A stretch of DNA of 64,000 nucleotides from Epiperipatus broadwayi (Eukaryota; Onychophora; Udeonychophora; Euonychophora; Peripatidae): contig JAQFVV010000502.1 of the NCBI GenBank assembly GCA_028023455.1, forward strand, positions 126,001 to 190,000. Reading direction: 5' to 3'. Positions 25,066-36,885 of this stretch are shown one piece after another. A program made the translations under genes and the position numbers. A model generated the notes under the pieces. It made no database searches. It was not told the origin of the DNA and was given only the letters and a program-made list of their open reading frames with translations. Position 1 is the first letter of the stretch. The number at the start of each line of letters is the position of its first letter.

Positions 25066-26391
25066 ATGTCAACATCATCATCATCAACTATTATTAATCC
25101 ACTGCAGGATGAAGGTCTCTCCAAGCTCAATTCACCTTCTCTGATCTTTAGCTTCTCTTCTCCACATCACACTTTCTTCACATTTGCTCCCTTTCTGGGT
25201 CTTTTACAATCTCTTGGAATTCAGTTTAAGATTTCAATTGTCCATCTATTATCATCTCTTCTAGCAATATGTCCAGCCTAACTCCATATCAGTCTTTTAA
25301 TTTTTTCAATGGTCATTAACACCTGTTTGTTCTCTTACCCATATATTGCATTTTTAATCTCTTCTTGTTACTCCCAACATGTATCTCTCCATACTTCCTT
25401 GAGTAGTCTGAAGTCTCTATATTGCCCTTCTATTCTTCTATTAAGGGTCCAAGTCTCAGATCCATAAGTAAGAATTGGTAAAACACATTTATTAAAAACC
25501 TTTCTTTTCAAACACATAGGCATATTTCCTTTTAGTATCAAGTTATTTCTTTCAAAAGCACTCCAACCAAGTTTAATTCTATGATTTATTTCATCCATTA
25601 TGTTTCCATCTGTATTAATAATCTGACAAAGGTATTTGTAACTGTTAACTTCTTCTAACTCATCATAATCTTTTAATTTTTTTCCATTATAACCAATCTT
25701 TATTTTCATATTTTGAAAAAATCCATTAAACATTACTTTAGTATTTTTTAACATTTATCTTTAGTCCTACTTTCCTATTTTCATCTGATAACTCCTGCAA
25801 CATTTCCTGCAGCTCTAAAACATTATCTGCAAAATATAAATGAGGTAAATAATCTCCATTTACTTTCACTCTTTTAGCTTCCCATTTTAATCCACAAAGT
25901 ACTGCTGCAAAAAGTTTTGGAGATATGGAATCACTCTGTCTTACACTCTTCTCAATGTTGACTTTCCTATTATCATCATAACTGAAACATGGGCTTATTA
26001 TATACCTGTGTTTACATATGTAATATATAGGGTATATGAGCACAGACTTTCATACGACTCACCACTCTCCATTCTATCTCATAACACTGATACACTTGAA
26101 CACATATATGTTGAAAAGATAAATAATCATCAATATTTGTATTTCATGCTAAACCAGCAATCATCACTTGATCCATATTACCATCTCTACACATATATGT
26201 TAGTATCATTATGTAATCTAATTGTTGCTGTTGCATTTTTATAAATATTCTTTAAAATATAGCAATATCCTGGATCTATACCTTGATGATCCTATGCTTT
26301 AATCACTGAAGAAATGTGTATAGAATCAAATGCCGTTTCATAATCTACAAATCCAAAGCATAATAGCAACTCATATTCATTTGTCCTTTAA
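25066..26391 (-). pseudogene. RTE LINE, 5'-truncated 3' half, split by a SINE
   Basis: The sequence parallels 48950-50065 of the intact RTE. Read on the minus strand it holds reverse-transcriptase fragments (VNIEKSVRQSDSISPKLFAA near 25930, where the intact copy has GVRQGDS), then the thumb and C-terminal region with KVFNKCVLPILTYGSETWTL. It ends in a CAT-repeat on the plus strand, that is a (TGA)n tail typical of RTE. At the other end similarity stops at CATTTGTCCTTT (26391), a 5' truncation. A SINE-like repeat occupies 25978-26203. Frameshifts and lost catalytic residues make it inactive. Confidence 0.9.
25978..26203 (-). mobile_element. SINE-like hammerhead repeat inserted in RTE
   Basis: The intact RTE reads straight through this point (CCCAGTATCATTATG, 49877-49891). 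Here the host sequence breaks after TATTATCAT and resumes at TTAGTATCATTATG, so a short TATCAT duplication flanks the insert. The insert carries the hammerhead-like core (26142-26167; first base changed to G), the A-box-like and the B-box-like stretches. This defines the element as about 220 bp and shows it was mobile after the RTE copy inserted. Confidence 0.7.
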
Positions 26392-27470
26392 AATATAGTA
26401 ATATATATTTTAGTTTTCAGTTTAAGTAATAAAAAAATAAGTTTTATTCTAATCACTAGTTGCACCAAGCGATAGAAATATTTTTGATTTCTTAGTCAGA
26501 CCAAAAATTTTATGTTGTTAATTATGTTAAAAAATTATTTTTTTATTTTAAAAATAATATTCATTATTTTTTATTAATAAATATAAAATACATTTTATTT
26601 TCATAATTACATTTTTTTTTCATTTAAGAATTAAAAATGCCCATGCAATGAAACTAGGGGGGGGGAGTGATACATTTCTTAAAGTAATACTAGCATCTTA
26701 AAACTTTAAAAAGTTATGTTATTTTTAACAGCTTTAAAAAGATTTTAAATATTAATTTTGAGAAATTAATTTAATTTTGCAGCTCTCTATTCATATTGAA
26801 GGCGGCATATATAATAAAATTAAACATACATTTTAAACCTTAATTTATTTACATTTAATCATCCAAAATAGGGTTCATATCAATATTAATGGGATTAAAA
26901 TATAACAAAAAATATGAACTCTAGTTGTAAGAAGTGCAATTATTACTGGTGCCTGGAACTCATTAAATATAAAATCAATGTTGAAAAACAAACTTCTTGA
27001 ATTAGTTGACATAAATAGAGTAATTGGCATTATCATTAGTTCCAAAGTCTTACATGGTTCGAACCAATGATAGAATGATTCATTTTATAGAACATGTTCC
27101 ATGGATTTCAGTTCAATTCCGTTATTTCTAGTGCTTAAACTTTATGTGGTTTTTTTTAAGTAAAAATACATACAAACAATTTGATAGCTTCTTTATCATT
27201 GCCAAAAATGCATTATATATTGGATTTCTGCATCTATGGTATCACAACTCATTGATCTATTTAAATTTTATTCAAAATATATATAAATTAAAAAAATTAG
27301 TAAGAAATAAAATTTGTATTATACTTTCATTTAGATATAAATTTTGCATATTACCATTAGTAATTTTTATCACACCTATATGAGAAATATGTGAAAATAG
27401 GGATCTAATTCTAATAACTATATAAATTACATATGCAGCATTTAATGCTTGGTTAGCTAAATAATGCAAA
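26392..27470. other. AT-rich sequence, nothing recognised
   Basis: Contains a G-run (26657-26665) and several short chance frames. No gene supported. Confidence 0.4.
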
Positions 27471-27477
27471 ATTCTGA

Positions 27478-27830
27478 AAACATCACATGATCACTATTTA
27501 AGCATACGAATGGTGATCATGTGATGCTTTAGTAGTTTAATATCAATCCTAAAGTAAGGATGGTGATTATTCTGTTTATTAAAAAACCAAAGACACTAAA
27601 ATTTATAGATTCTGAACTGAGATCAGTTCTACATAACTATACAAGTGAATAAGCTAGAATTGAAAACATTATTGTGTTTTTATTTTAGACACATAGCTTT
27701 ATAGTTAACTAATAAATTAAAAGGTAGCTGCTAAAACTAGTCAGAATATATTAAATGAGTATGCACTAGATGGGATTTTTATGCACAAACCTTCTAGCAA
27801 CTATTAATTACTATATACCACTACTGTTCT
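27478..27830. mobile_element. Foldback family A, degraded copy
   Basis: GCAAAATTCTGAAAACATCA at the left, a short palindrome CACATGATCACTATT / GGTGATCATGTG at 27484-27525, and a right arm with GCACTAGATGGGATTTTTAT then GCACAAACCTTCTAGCA. The interior (AAAAACCAAAGACACTAAAA, ATTATTGTGTTT) matches 1110-1210. Confidence 0.6.
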
Positions 27831-28358
27831 AAAAGATGCAGCACTTGAATATTAGCTAAGTATATTGTATTTGTTTTATAATATATTTCTGCTATTTGTT
27901 TCATGCGTATATGATTAATCATCTGAGAGCATCGATATAAAGATGGTTAATTGTGTTTGAAAGATTAAATTGTGATCAAGGGACTGAGTTAACTGAAATT
28001 TGAAAGATTGAAAATTTTTTTTCAATTGCTAGAAATTTTTTCGTTTGTCATTCTATATATAGAAGTTTTTTTAAAAAAAATTATTTTATTGAATGTGTGT
28101 TAGTGTAAGAATATTTATAATTTGGTTTTTAGTAAGTTTGCTACTAAAGATTTTTTTTAAAAATTTAAGAACAGAGTTGTTTTTGTTTTTGTTTTTTGTT
28201 TTTTTTGAGAAAAAAGATAAGATTTTGGATACCTAAAGTCGAAAAACACATGGTTATAGATTGATCATTTTTGAAAGAAAGTAAAGTTTTTATCCTTTTG
28301 TGCAAAGATATTTGAAGAGTAGGAGAGGCAATATAAAGTCAAATATAAAATAGGTGAC

Positions 28359-29289
28359 TTGAAAAATAAGGAATATGGATTGCATTGTATTCCACAATGC
28401 ATATATAATTGGCAGAAAGAAACTAGGTATGCTCTGGAAGAGTGTACTGTGTGTGATGAGGTTTATTACTTGAAATGTTTGAATAAGACTAGAAAAGATG
28501 TAACAGGTTTACGGTTATGTAGACAGTGTGTAAATCTGATAAAAATAGTGAGAAAGTGGTTTCTAAGTGTAGATAGGCCAAAGAGAAAGTCAGCGAAAAG
28601 GAGCAAAATGTTGTTGAGGAAGATAGGACATAGTATGGTTTTAGTAGAGTGTCAGGAGATATAGGTGGTGAATAAGTAAGACAGAGGAATAGGTGAAGGG
28701 TGTAGAAGCAAATTTAAAATCATTAGACACAAAGTGTGAGCAGATAAAGGAATTATTGAGTAGGAGTGATAAGGAAAAAGTAGATAAGGAAGTCCAGAAG
28801 ATGGTAGAAAATGTTATGGATGGAGCAGAGAAAGTATACTATGAGACAGTATTGATAGGAGATTCACAAATTAGAGCATGTGGAGATATAATTGCAAAGG
28901 AAAATAGAAGCAGGTATGTACGAGTAGGTTTTCCTGGAGCTAGAATTTGAGATATGACAGATAAAGTAAAAAAGAAAGGTAGTAGAGATGTGTATGTTAT
29001 GGTAGGGACTAATAATTTGTCAGAACCATCAAAGATAGTGATGGATGAGTATGTAGAATTGATTAGAAATTTGAATAAGATTAAAGGAAGAGTAGGAGTA
29101 GTTGAATTATTACCAAGATTTGACAAGAGGTATTTGTTAGATAGGGCATGTTCTATAAATAAGACATTTAAAAAATTGTGTGGGAGAAATAATGTTATGT
29201 TTGGGGATGTGTGGGATTGGTTTATTGGAAACAGGGTCTTGTATTGTAAGGATGGATTGCACTTAGGAAAAAAGGAAGTGAAGTTTTAG
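28359..29289 (+). pseudogene. CR1-type LINE ORF1: PHD finger plus SGNH esterase
   Basis: The first part (28359-28664) contains a PHD-like zinc finger, with CIPQC, CTVCDEVYYLKC and CRQC spaced cysteines. After a frameshift near 28665, a coiled-coil-like stretch leads into an SGNH/GDSL esterase: the GDS block in VLIGDSQIR (about 28849), GTNNL (29006) and the catalytic DGLHLG (about 29253). One in-frame TGA (28948-28950) breaks the esterase. CR1 elements with a PHD plus esterase ORF1 are well described; the ORF1 protein is thought to act in RNA binding and membrane or lipid handling of the RNP. This copy cannot make a full protein. Confidence 0.85.
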
Positions 29290-29416
29290 AGAGTCTGATT
29301 TATAAAGAATATAATTTGAGAAACTTATAGGGGGGGGGTAAATTCCAGTATTATTAAAAAGAATGGATGTGATGTAAGAAATAAGCAAATGGTAGTTGAT
29401 TTAGATATAAGTATAG

Positions 29417-30600
29417 ATGTGGAGAGAGAATGGATCTGTAAAATTAATAGTAAGCACATTATTTATAAATGTAATGGAAAAGAAAGAATCAAAAGAAATT
29501 TATAAAAGAGTAGTTAGGAAAAATGAAAATGTTAAAATTGGGTATTTGAATTTGCAAGATGGTAGGAGACCAGAAAAGTGGCTGGAATTAAACAAAACAA
29601 TTGAAAATGAAGAGCTTGAGGTATTAGCAGGAGTGGAAACACATCTAAGTAAAGAAGAATATATTTTGGAAGATTTGGTATGGTAGCATATATATAGAAA
29701 AAAAATAAAAAGGGATGGTGGTATACATGTTATATCAAAAAAATATTTAAATACTGTTAAATGCCAAGAACATTTGTGGTTTGAAATAAGGTTGGAAGAC
29801 AAGGATGGATGGTGGTTATAGTTTAAATAGCCACTAGGTATAGTAAAACCATAATGGGGTGGGACAGTAGCATATATAAGTGTCTAATTAAAGAATTACA
29901 AAGTTTTTTTTAAAAAAGGGGAAGAGAATAATGGTTATAGGGAATATGAATGTATGTATTGAAGAAATTGAATGATGTAGATAATAAGAGTGGACAGCTT
30001 TTGATGAAATTTTATCAGAGAGTGAATTTGAGCATTGGAAATTTATAAATATTTATGAGGGACAATACATGTAATCTAGAAATAATATATTCCACATAAT
30101 AGATTATGTATTGGGAGAGAAAGAGGGAATGAATAAAGTATAGAAAATTAAGATGTTTGATATTGAAGAGAGAGTATGTAATAGTGATAATAACTTTATT
30201 GGAATAGAAAGGTTAGTAATGTGATGGAGAATAGAAAAAAAGATAGAAACAATAGTGAAAGATGTGGATGGAGAGTGAATGGTAAGAATAAGTTGGAAGA
30301 GTATAAAAACAAGTTGAAGAAACCATGGAACAGTTGGTTGGGGATGAGTATAAGGACTGTTGTGGTGAAATAGAAAAAGTGGCAAATAGGATTTTAGGTG
30401 AGAATATTCAGAAGAATAAAAGTAATAAAAAATGAAAGCTAATAAAACTGTAAAAGAGAGCAGGAAAGCATGCACAGAATATAAGTGTGCTATTAAGAAT
30501 GAAGAAAAGATATTATGGCTAAATGGGAAAAGTACTTAGAAAAGAAGAAGTTAATTAAAATAGATAATTATAGAGAGAGAACAAAATTGAATAGTAAATT
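29417..30600 (+). pseudogene. CR1-type LINE ORF2, endonuclease part, truncated
   Basis: After about 130 bp the second ORF begins. VKIGYLNLQDGRRPEKW with LAGVETHL is the start of an APE-type endonuclease. Further fragments follow in changing frames, including IIDYVLGE and, some 20 residues on, ERVCNSDNNFIGIE (the SDH-type end of the domain). Reading is broken by many stops. The element ends abruptly at about 30600 where an oppositely oriented RTE fragment begins, so RT and 3' end are missing. Confidence 0.75.
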
Positions 30601-31690
30601 GTTAGTCAAAATATAATCCAATTCTGCTGTACCTTCATTTGGATGCTTCCATGTCCATTTCCTTTTACATTTTTCTCAAAAAATGAATTCATAATATAAA
30701 GTTTTTCTTTTTCTGCAAACTCCACAAGTCTATGTCCTCTCTCATTTCTATTACCATAACCAAAATTACCTACAGCAATTTCATCTTTCATTTGTCTACC
30801 AATTCTAGCATTAAAGTCTCCCATAACAATTTTAAAATGTTGTTTACTCTGATCAAAAGCCTTTTGTACATCCATATAAAAATCTTCTACTACTTCATCA
30901 CTATGAGAACTTGTTGGGGCATAAACCTGAATTATCTGCATTTGGTATCTGCTATTAAGTTGTATAACTAATCTTTCCACTCTGTCCGATACACCATCAA
31001 TCTCCACAATATTGTTCTTCCACTTTTTATTTATAATGAATCCTACTCCACTTGTATTTCCAATATGTGTGCCTTTATAATAGAGTATATGTCCACTTTT
31101 TAAATCAAATGTTTCTTCTCCTTTTCTTCTAACTTCACAAAGTCCAATAATGTCCCATTTAATATAAGACAGTTCTTCTTCTAATTCTTGCAATCTTCCT
31201 TCACTTGAAAGTGATCTGCAGTTGTAAGTACCTAAATAAAAAGTCATCATCAAATGGCAGCCTGGGTCCGCAATCAGGGGATTCTTAGCACCCTCCTCCT
31301 TCGGCCACCAACCGCTGCCTTGGTTGGTGACTTTACAGCCTCCTGGGAATAAGAGCCATGCTTTATTTTTGTCTGTCATAATTGTATATATGTATTGGAA
31401 AAATATTTATCATTTACACAAACATTCATTCTGCCTTATCAGGCACTGAGAAGAAAGACCATGGTGTTTCTTGATCTTAAACTCAGAGGTAAAAAGCCAA
31501 TAAACTCACCCCGCTGGCTAATGTGTGTTGGTGAGCAGCCCATCCATGTTCATATACTATATGAATAATCACATAGTAATAACAGCTGCAATGACAAGAA
31601 CATATGGAGTGGATATTAGGAATTTGCCCTGCTCGGTTCCTTTAAGGCCTCCAAGAGGAATCAAAGGGTCTCCTTTCAGTTAATAGCAAA
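30600..31690 (-). pseudogene. RTE LINE 5' half with 5' leader
   Basis: Minus strand from about 31690 down to 30600. The leader (31380-31690) is followed by an ORF starting MTDKNKAWLLFPGGCK (31379) with the endonuclease domain: TYNCRSLSSEGR, GLCEVRRKGEE, VMGDFNARIG. It matches 51148-51980 very closely, so it is young. The ORF runs out at 30606 within the endonuclease. A LINE copy that keeps its 5' end and loses its 3' end is unusual. The leader here extends beyond that of the 51.9-kb copy. Confidence 0.9.
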
Positions 31691-31703
31691 CTCCTTTCTG
31701 CAG

Positions 31704-31704
31704 C

Positions 31705-31743
<39 letters not shown>

Positions 31744-31752
31744 ATATATAAT

Positions 31753-31802
<50 letters not shown>
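31704..31802. repeat. TA-rich microsatellite
   Basis: Two TA runs separated by a short irregular segment. The minus-strand frame of repeated I-Y residues is an artefact. Confidence 0.95.
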
Positions 31803-31804
<2 letters not shown>

Positions 31805-32182
31805 ATTTCATCAACATATTTAATATATTTGTATAATTTGCCATTTTGTGAACACTGATAATAAATTTCAACTTTTTCAGTTATCAATGTTGACTTATTT
31901 ACAATATATACATTGGAAGTCAAATGAAGAAGAAATTCTCTTTTTATCAGACTGAATAAATGGGCATTGATAAATAAAAAGTAAAATTGCATTTGCAAGT
32001 TTATTAAAATGATTTGTTATGAATCAGCTTACAAATAATTCTGAATAACATGTTAGAAGAAGAATGTTCTGTGGTATGATTATGTATATATTTTTAAATA
32101 AGATTTCAAATATTTACTTTAGTATGATGATGATTATCAGTACATAGACACTATTTACAATATCTGTCTAAATTATGTAGAA

Positions 32183-32818
32183 CAGTGATGCACAACCTGT
32201 GGGTTGCAACTACTCAAGGGATTGTAGAAAAATTGTCGGGAGTTATGTTGAAAAATATGCAGTTTTTACAAAGATCTTATATTAATAAAATAAAATTAAA
32301 AGTGTGTGAAGCACTTGAAAGAGAAGCTATAAAGAGTGCAAAAATATTAAACACTAAGTACTTTTGAGCCAGGTTGCCGCATATTCATAGCAATACTGCT
32401 CATTGCTCTGAATATGAGGCAACCTGCCTCAAAAGTGCTTAGCAATGAATATGAGGCAATCTGCCTTGAAAGCGCTAAGCTTTTAATATTTTGCACTCTT
32501 TATAGCTTCTATTTCAGCACTTCATATGCTGTTAATTTTATTTTATTATAATTTTGAGAGAGAAGTTTAAAGTTCTTAATGATTTACAAAGATCTTATAT
32601 TAAATTGTATGTACTGAATTATAATATAAAAATATATATCTATACCTGGTAAAATGATTTCTATTATTACTATCTTTATATGTTGTAATAGGATGGTAAC
32701 ACTATATAATGATGGGTCATGTAAAATGTAAATCTGAAAATGGGGATCACAAGTAGATCATGTAAAATGTCAGTTTGAGTATGGGGGGTTGCAAATGTAA
32801 AAAAGTTATGCACCACTG
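32183..32818. mobile_element. Non-autonomous hAT element, 636 bp, with 8-bp target duplication
   Basis: The ends are CAGTGATGCACAACC and (complement of the right end) CAGTGGTGCATAACT. The flanks are identical 8-mers ATGTAGAA at 32175-32182 and 32819-32826. The sub-terminal CTGTGGGTTGCAAC and GGGGGTTGCAAATG recall the terminal style of SPIN-like hAT elements. The interior holds a large imperfect inverted repeat (32262-32370 against 32440-32610, for example GAGGCAACCTGCCTC). No transposase. Confidence 0.95.
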
Positions 32819-32829
32819 ATGTAGAACTT

Positions 32830-34697
32830 AAGTTACTACTGATGAAATGGACTTGAAAAATATACACAGACCAGACAATATTACATATAAAGGATTAACA
32901 CATTTTTTAACAAATCACAAGAATAGTTTATTTTCAAAATATTATAATTTTCAGACAAAATATAATGTTATTTTTCTTAAATAAGCCTTTTTTTCTTTTA
33001 TTATTATTTTTAGTTTGCATACACAGTAGAAAACAATAGTTATTTATAAAGGACCCAGGGTTTATTTTGATTAATTTTAATCAGTCTTGCAATTACATTT
33101 TGTACCACAACTTATTCTTTTATGATCAAGCACATTTGCCATGAAGAAAATCCATGGCCTCTTATACTTCCTGGATATAATCCTATGTATGGTTGATACT
33201 CACAAATATAATTAATTTATATCAGCAGCTTCATAGTATATTCACACACATATACCTAATATGGAAAAATTATAACTAATACACATTTCTTACAATGATA
33301 GGAAGTGGCCACTTTAGAATTAAATATTGATTAAACAGTAACACAAAGTAATTATGTGGAGTGCTTTTTTGAATCCAATCACAATTTATTAAAGAAAATC
33401 ATGAATAAATCCTTCATAAAGATATAGTGAGCAATGATCTAACAATATCATGTACATAATAAGTTCTAACATACATAAAACCTAATCCAGAGTAATAAAT
33501 ATGAGATTACATATATTATACAAATGGACTCTTCAAATTTCAAAATAAACATTTAATGCAAAATATCAATAATTATATTACATTCATTATTTTTAAGACT
33601 GACACTTTAAATAATTTATAAGCATTTATATTTCTCTTTAAAATGAATATTACATCTTTGATTATTTGTCTGACAATTTCACATTAATGAAAACATTTTT
33701 AAAAAAATGTTAGCAAATAAGACAGCCACTCTTATCTTTATACAAGTCACTATCTTGCATTAATAATAAAAGTCACTATCTTGTGTCATTGTCTGAGAGG
33801 TCCCTCTATTGGAAAAATAAAGATATTGCCTGACTATTATAAATTTCAAGGCACATTTGATACAGGTTAAAGCCTGTCTTAAAAGTACTTACATATTCTT
33901 TCTGTGTGCTTAATAAATATTTAAAACTTTACAATATATAAATAGTAAAAAGAAGATAAAGTGAATTTTATATAGAGAGAATTTTTTTATTTTTTTTAAC
34001 TTCAGTTGTTTTAAAATGCAACTAATTTTTTTAAAACAAAAAAAAATTCTTCCTTTTCTAATCAATTAATAAATTAAAATATAGTTTATTAAAATTAAAT
34101 ATATACTAAAATATAAAATGATTAATACAATGAAATAATTATCTAAACAGTTCTTTTAACCCACTCACTTGCTAAATGCTTTCAACTTTTATTTTAATAT
34201 CAAACCATTATTATATATTAGAATATAATAAATTTGATTTTATTTGACAGATATATTTGTCTAGAAATTAAATAATTTCTAAAAAATCACATTTGATTTA
34301 CAGAATTATTTTAAAAGTTAGACTTTAATCAAAACAAAGTGTTATTTCATCATTCAACTTTGGGAGAAGCAGATTGAATTTGCAAAATACACAAAAAAAT
34401 TTATTTGACATTTGTTTTTAAAATGTGAATGAATAATTATTAATATCTAATAAATGTATAAACTTATACTTTAAAAGTTTAATGGTTTTTAATATTTTTT
34501 ATGAGATTGTTATATTTTCAAACAGACTGTTAGCAAAATTTTCTAGACAGGTCATATTTACTGTCATGCTAATTTCCATAGTAACATTACTCAGAAACAT
34601 ATATTTTATATATAAAAACAAAAAATAAATTTGTAATAATATACCTTCTTGATTTCTAATAATTATCATGCAATTATTATACAAAAATATTGATAAA
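32830..34697. other. AT-rich sequence, partly 3' UTR of the minus-strand gene
   Basis: Just below 34698 this would be the 3' untranslated region of the gene ending there; AATAAA-type signals on the minus strand are plentiful but not diagnostic in such AT-rich DNA. Nothing else recognised. A small direct duplication (AAGTCACTATCTTG, about 33745 and 33770) is present. Confidence 0.35.
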
Positions 34698-34862
34698 CTA
34701 TTTACAAAATGAAGTTTTTAGTCCTTCATAATATTGTCTCCAAATAATATTGCAATGTTTAAGGCCACCAGAATACAATGGGTTTTCATCATTATGGAGT
34801 TTACCAAGCTTTAAAATTCTCACTTTTTTGATTATCCTGACATCTCCAGATTTTTTTTGGAA
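34698..34862 (-). CDS. Terminal coding exon of an unrecognised gene
   Basis: On the minus strand a strong acceptor (TTTTTTTTAATATTTTAG, 34863 upward) is followed by 54 codons and TAG at 34698-34700. The peptide runs FQKKSGDVRIIKKVRILKLG, then KLHNDENPLYSGGLKHCNII and a short tail ending SFCK. It has ordinary composition, clearly unlike the noise frames around it. It joins in phase 0 to exon 35011-35096. I do not recognise the protein; the basic segment suggests a soluble domain. Confidence 0.6.
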   Translation of the reverse strand, partial: FQKKSGDVRIIKKVRILKLGKLHNDENPLYSGGLKHCNIIWRQYYEGLKTSFCK

Positions 34863-35010
34863 CTAAAATATTAAAAAAAAATACTTGAATTTTAAAGCTT
34901 GAAAAAATAGTTAGCAAAATTCTTTTACTAGAGAGCTAAAGACACAAACTGAATTTCTTAACTTCTGGACTGAATAAGTTTCAGAATAATAATAAAAATG
35001 ATTAACTTAC

Positions 35011-35096
35011 AAAGTTGTGAAGGCGGACTTCTCTACAGTTCATAACAATTGCATGATTTAGTGCAACAGTATAGTCACACTCTGAAGTGTAAGATT
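35011..35096 (-). CDS. Penultimate coding exon of the same gene
   Basis: An 86-bp exon lies between acceptor TTGATTTCAG and donor GTAAGT (35005-35010). It starts with two bases completing a codon, then reads SYTSECDYTVALNHAIVM followed by NCREVRLHNF and ends in phase 0. The upstream exon, needing a phase 1 donor, was not found between here and 41 kb, so the preceding intron is long or lies beyond elements I cannot resolve. Confidence 0.6.
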
Positions 35097-36720
35097 CTGA
35101 AATCAATTTTAGTGTTGATACTTTTAGCACTCAAATTTCTTATGAATTTTTGAAAAATTAAATCATTTGATTTACAGATCTCAGACAATTTATAATTTAA
35201 TTTAGATTATTTTACACATTTGTAGTTTATATTAACTTATTTTTAATACTTATATTTTATATCGTTTGATTTAAGTCATTGTATTTGATATATCATGATA
35301 TGCTTTAAATATTTTTATTTTAAAGGTGCAGATGCTATAATAATTTATATTTTTAAATATTTGAGAAATAAAAGAAATCAGTTTTGTTTCTTAAAATTTT
35401 ATTTTTTGTCTTTTTCTCCTAAAGAATTTTGAAATCACTTTTATGATTTTAGTAATCAACATTTAGTTTTAAAATAATCAACATTTAGTTTCAACTCAAT
35501 CTTGCATCTAAAAAAAGTTTTAAAAAAGAGTATAAGAAGGTTTTAATTATTTTAAATAGTTGAAATTTGGTTTTAAAAAAGTGTCTGGTCTGAAGATATT
35601 CAAAAGTCATTAATGTAAGTCAAGATATGTGTGTCACTAACATGGTGTGTGTATCATATAAATAATTGATTTTATGGTATTTAAAATTTTTAGGCAGTTT
35701 GCACTATTTACTTTGTTTCATGTGTCTAAAATTAAAGATTAGTACATATATGTGTGTGCCTTTTATAATATAATCCTACAGATATTTTATCCAGTGCATT
35801 TGAATTTTGTATATGTTTATTTGCCTAACCACTTTTGTTATCTACAATATGACTGTGATTATGAAAGCTGTTGCCCTTGAAAACACTCAGCCATACTTAT
35901 GCATATTTATTTTATATTATGTTGTATTATTGTAATATATAAAGAATTTAAAAAAGTCAGCTCTGTGTGTGTACACGTCATTAGTGCAAATCATATTTAT
36001 ATACTACCCATGATTTATATTATTCCCACTGGAGGTACATTCAGTGACATTTCTTTCCATGAATTTTACTTTTTATAATTTGGAGACTATTTATTGCTCT
36101 TTACTTTTAAAGTGATGTGGAATCAAATTCATAGTATATAGATCTGAATTTTGTAATGATCTGTACAGTGTGAAAAGTTGTAATTAATTTAAGCTGCTTT
36201 GTTATTGCTTGTTCTTTTAATGCAAAAGTGAAATATTTATTTGCACACAATTTTAACTTAGAACACATATCTAACAGAACCAGATAAATAATAGAGTACT
36301 TAGTAATTATCTTCAAAGATGATACAGCATTATAATGTAAAGTTTTGTAACCATTAACATTTAAAGCTGCCAGATATCAAATGCCATATATGCCAACATA
36401 GAATTGGAAATTCCAGTTGATATACATTTGGGTATTATATTGAAGTGTTAATCAACTTTGTTTTATTTATTGTTAGATCAATTTTAGCATCTGTTTACTG
36501 ATGTCTCCTTTGCTAATTGGTATTTCTGAATAATCTCTGTGATCTAGAGGTAATTTTAAGTATCTGTGGGTAATGGTGTACATGTGTAGACATTTACTCT
36601 TGCATCCTCATCAGTAAACTCTTATATTCTAGGTTATAGGTCAGTGTTCCTCTGATGTTTGATATTAAAGTGCTTGCTGTCAATTGCATGTCTTTTCTAG
36701 CCTATGGCAATAATATTGTC
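35097..36720. other. AT-rich sequence, probable intron
   Basis: Scanning both strands for splice-flanked coding segments gave nothing convincing. Several short frames have the low-complexity composition expected by chance. Confidence 0.35.
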
Positions 36721-36769
36721 ACTATATATATATATATATATATGTGTGTTTAGGTTGTGTTTGTATAAA

Positions 36770-36885
36770 TTTGTTTCTGTGTGTGAACGTCGAGAGGTCA
36801 GCGACAGCAGCTTTACAAACAGTTGTCCCGGTTAGCGGGTTCGCTTCCCGGCTGATGCTATGACACATGAGAAAAAAAAAAATAT
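36770..36885 (+). repeat. Possible tRNA-derived SINE fragment
   Basis: A GC-rich island in AT-rich DNA contains GCGGGTTCGCTTCCCGGC, resembling a T-arm with B box (GGTTCG..TCC) and able to form a 5-bp stem. An A-box-like GAGGTCAGCGACAGC lies about 40 nt upstream, and an A-rich tail (36869-36880) follows. It could equally be an old tRNA pseudogene. Confidence 0.35.

Noticed and set aside
35850-36050. Minus-strand ATG-initiated short frames (MAECFQGQQLS; MERNVTECTSSG)
   Set aside because: Too short, without a consensus donor in the phase required by the exon at 35011-35096.
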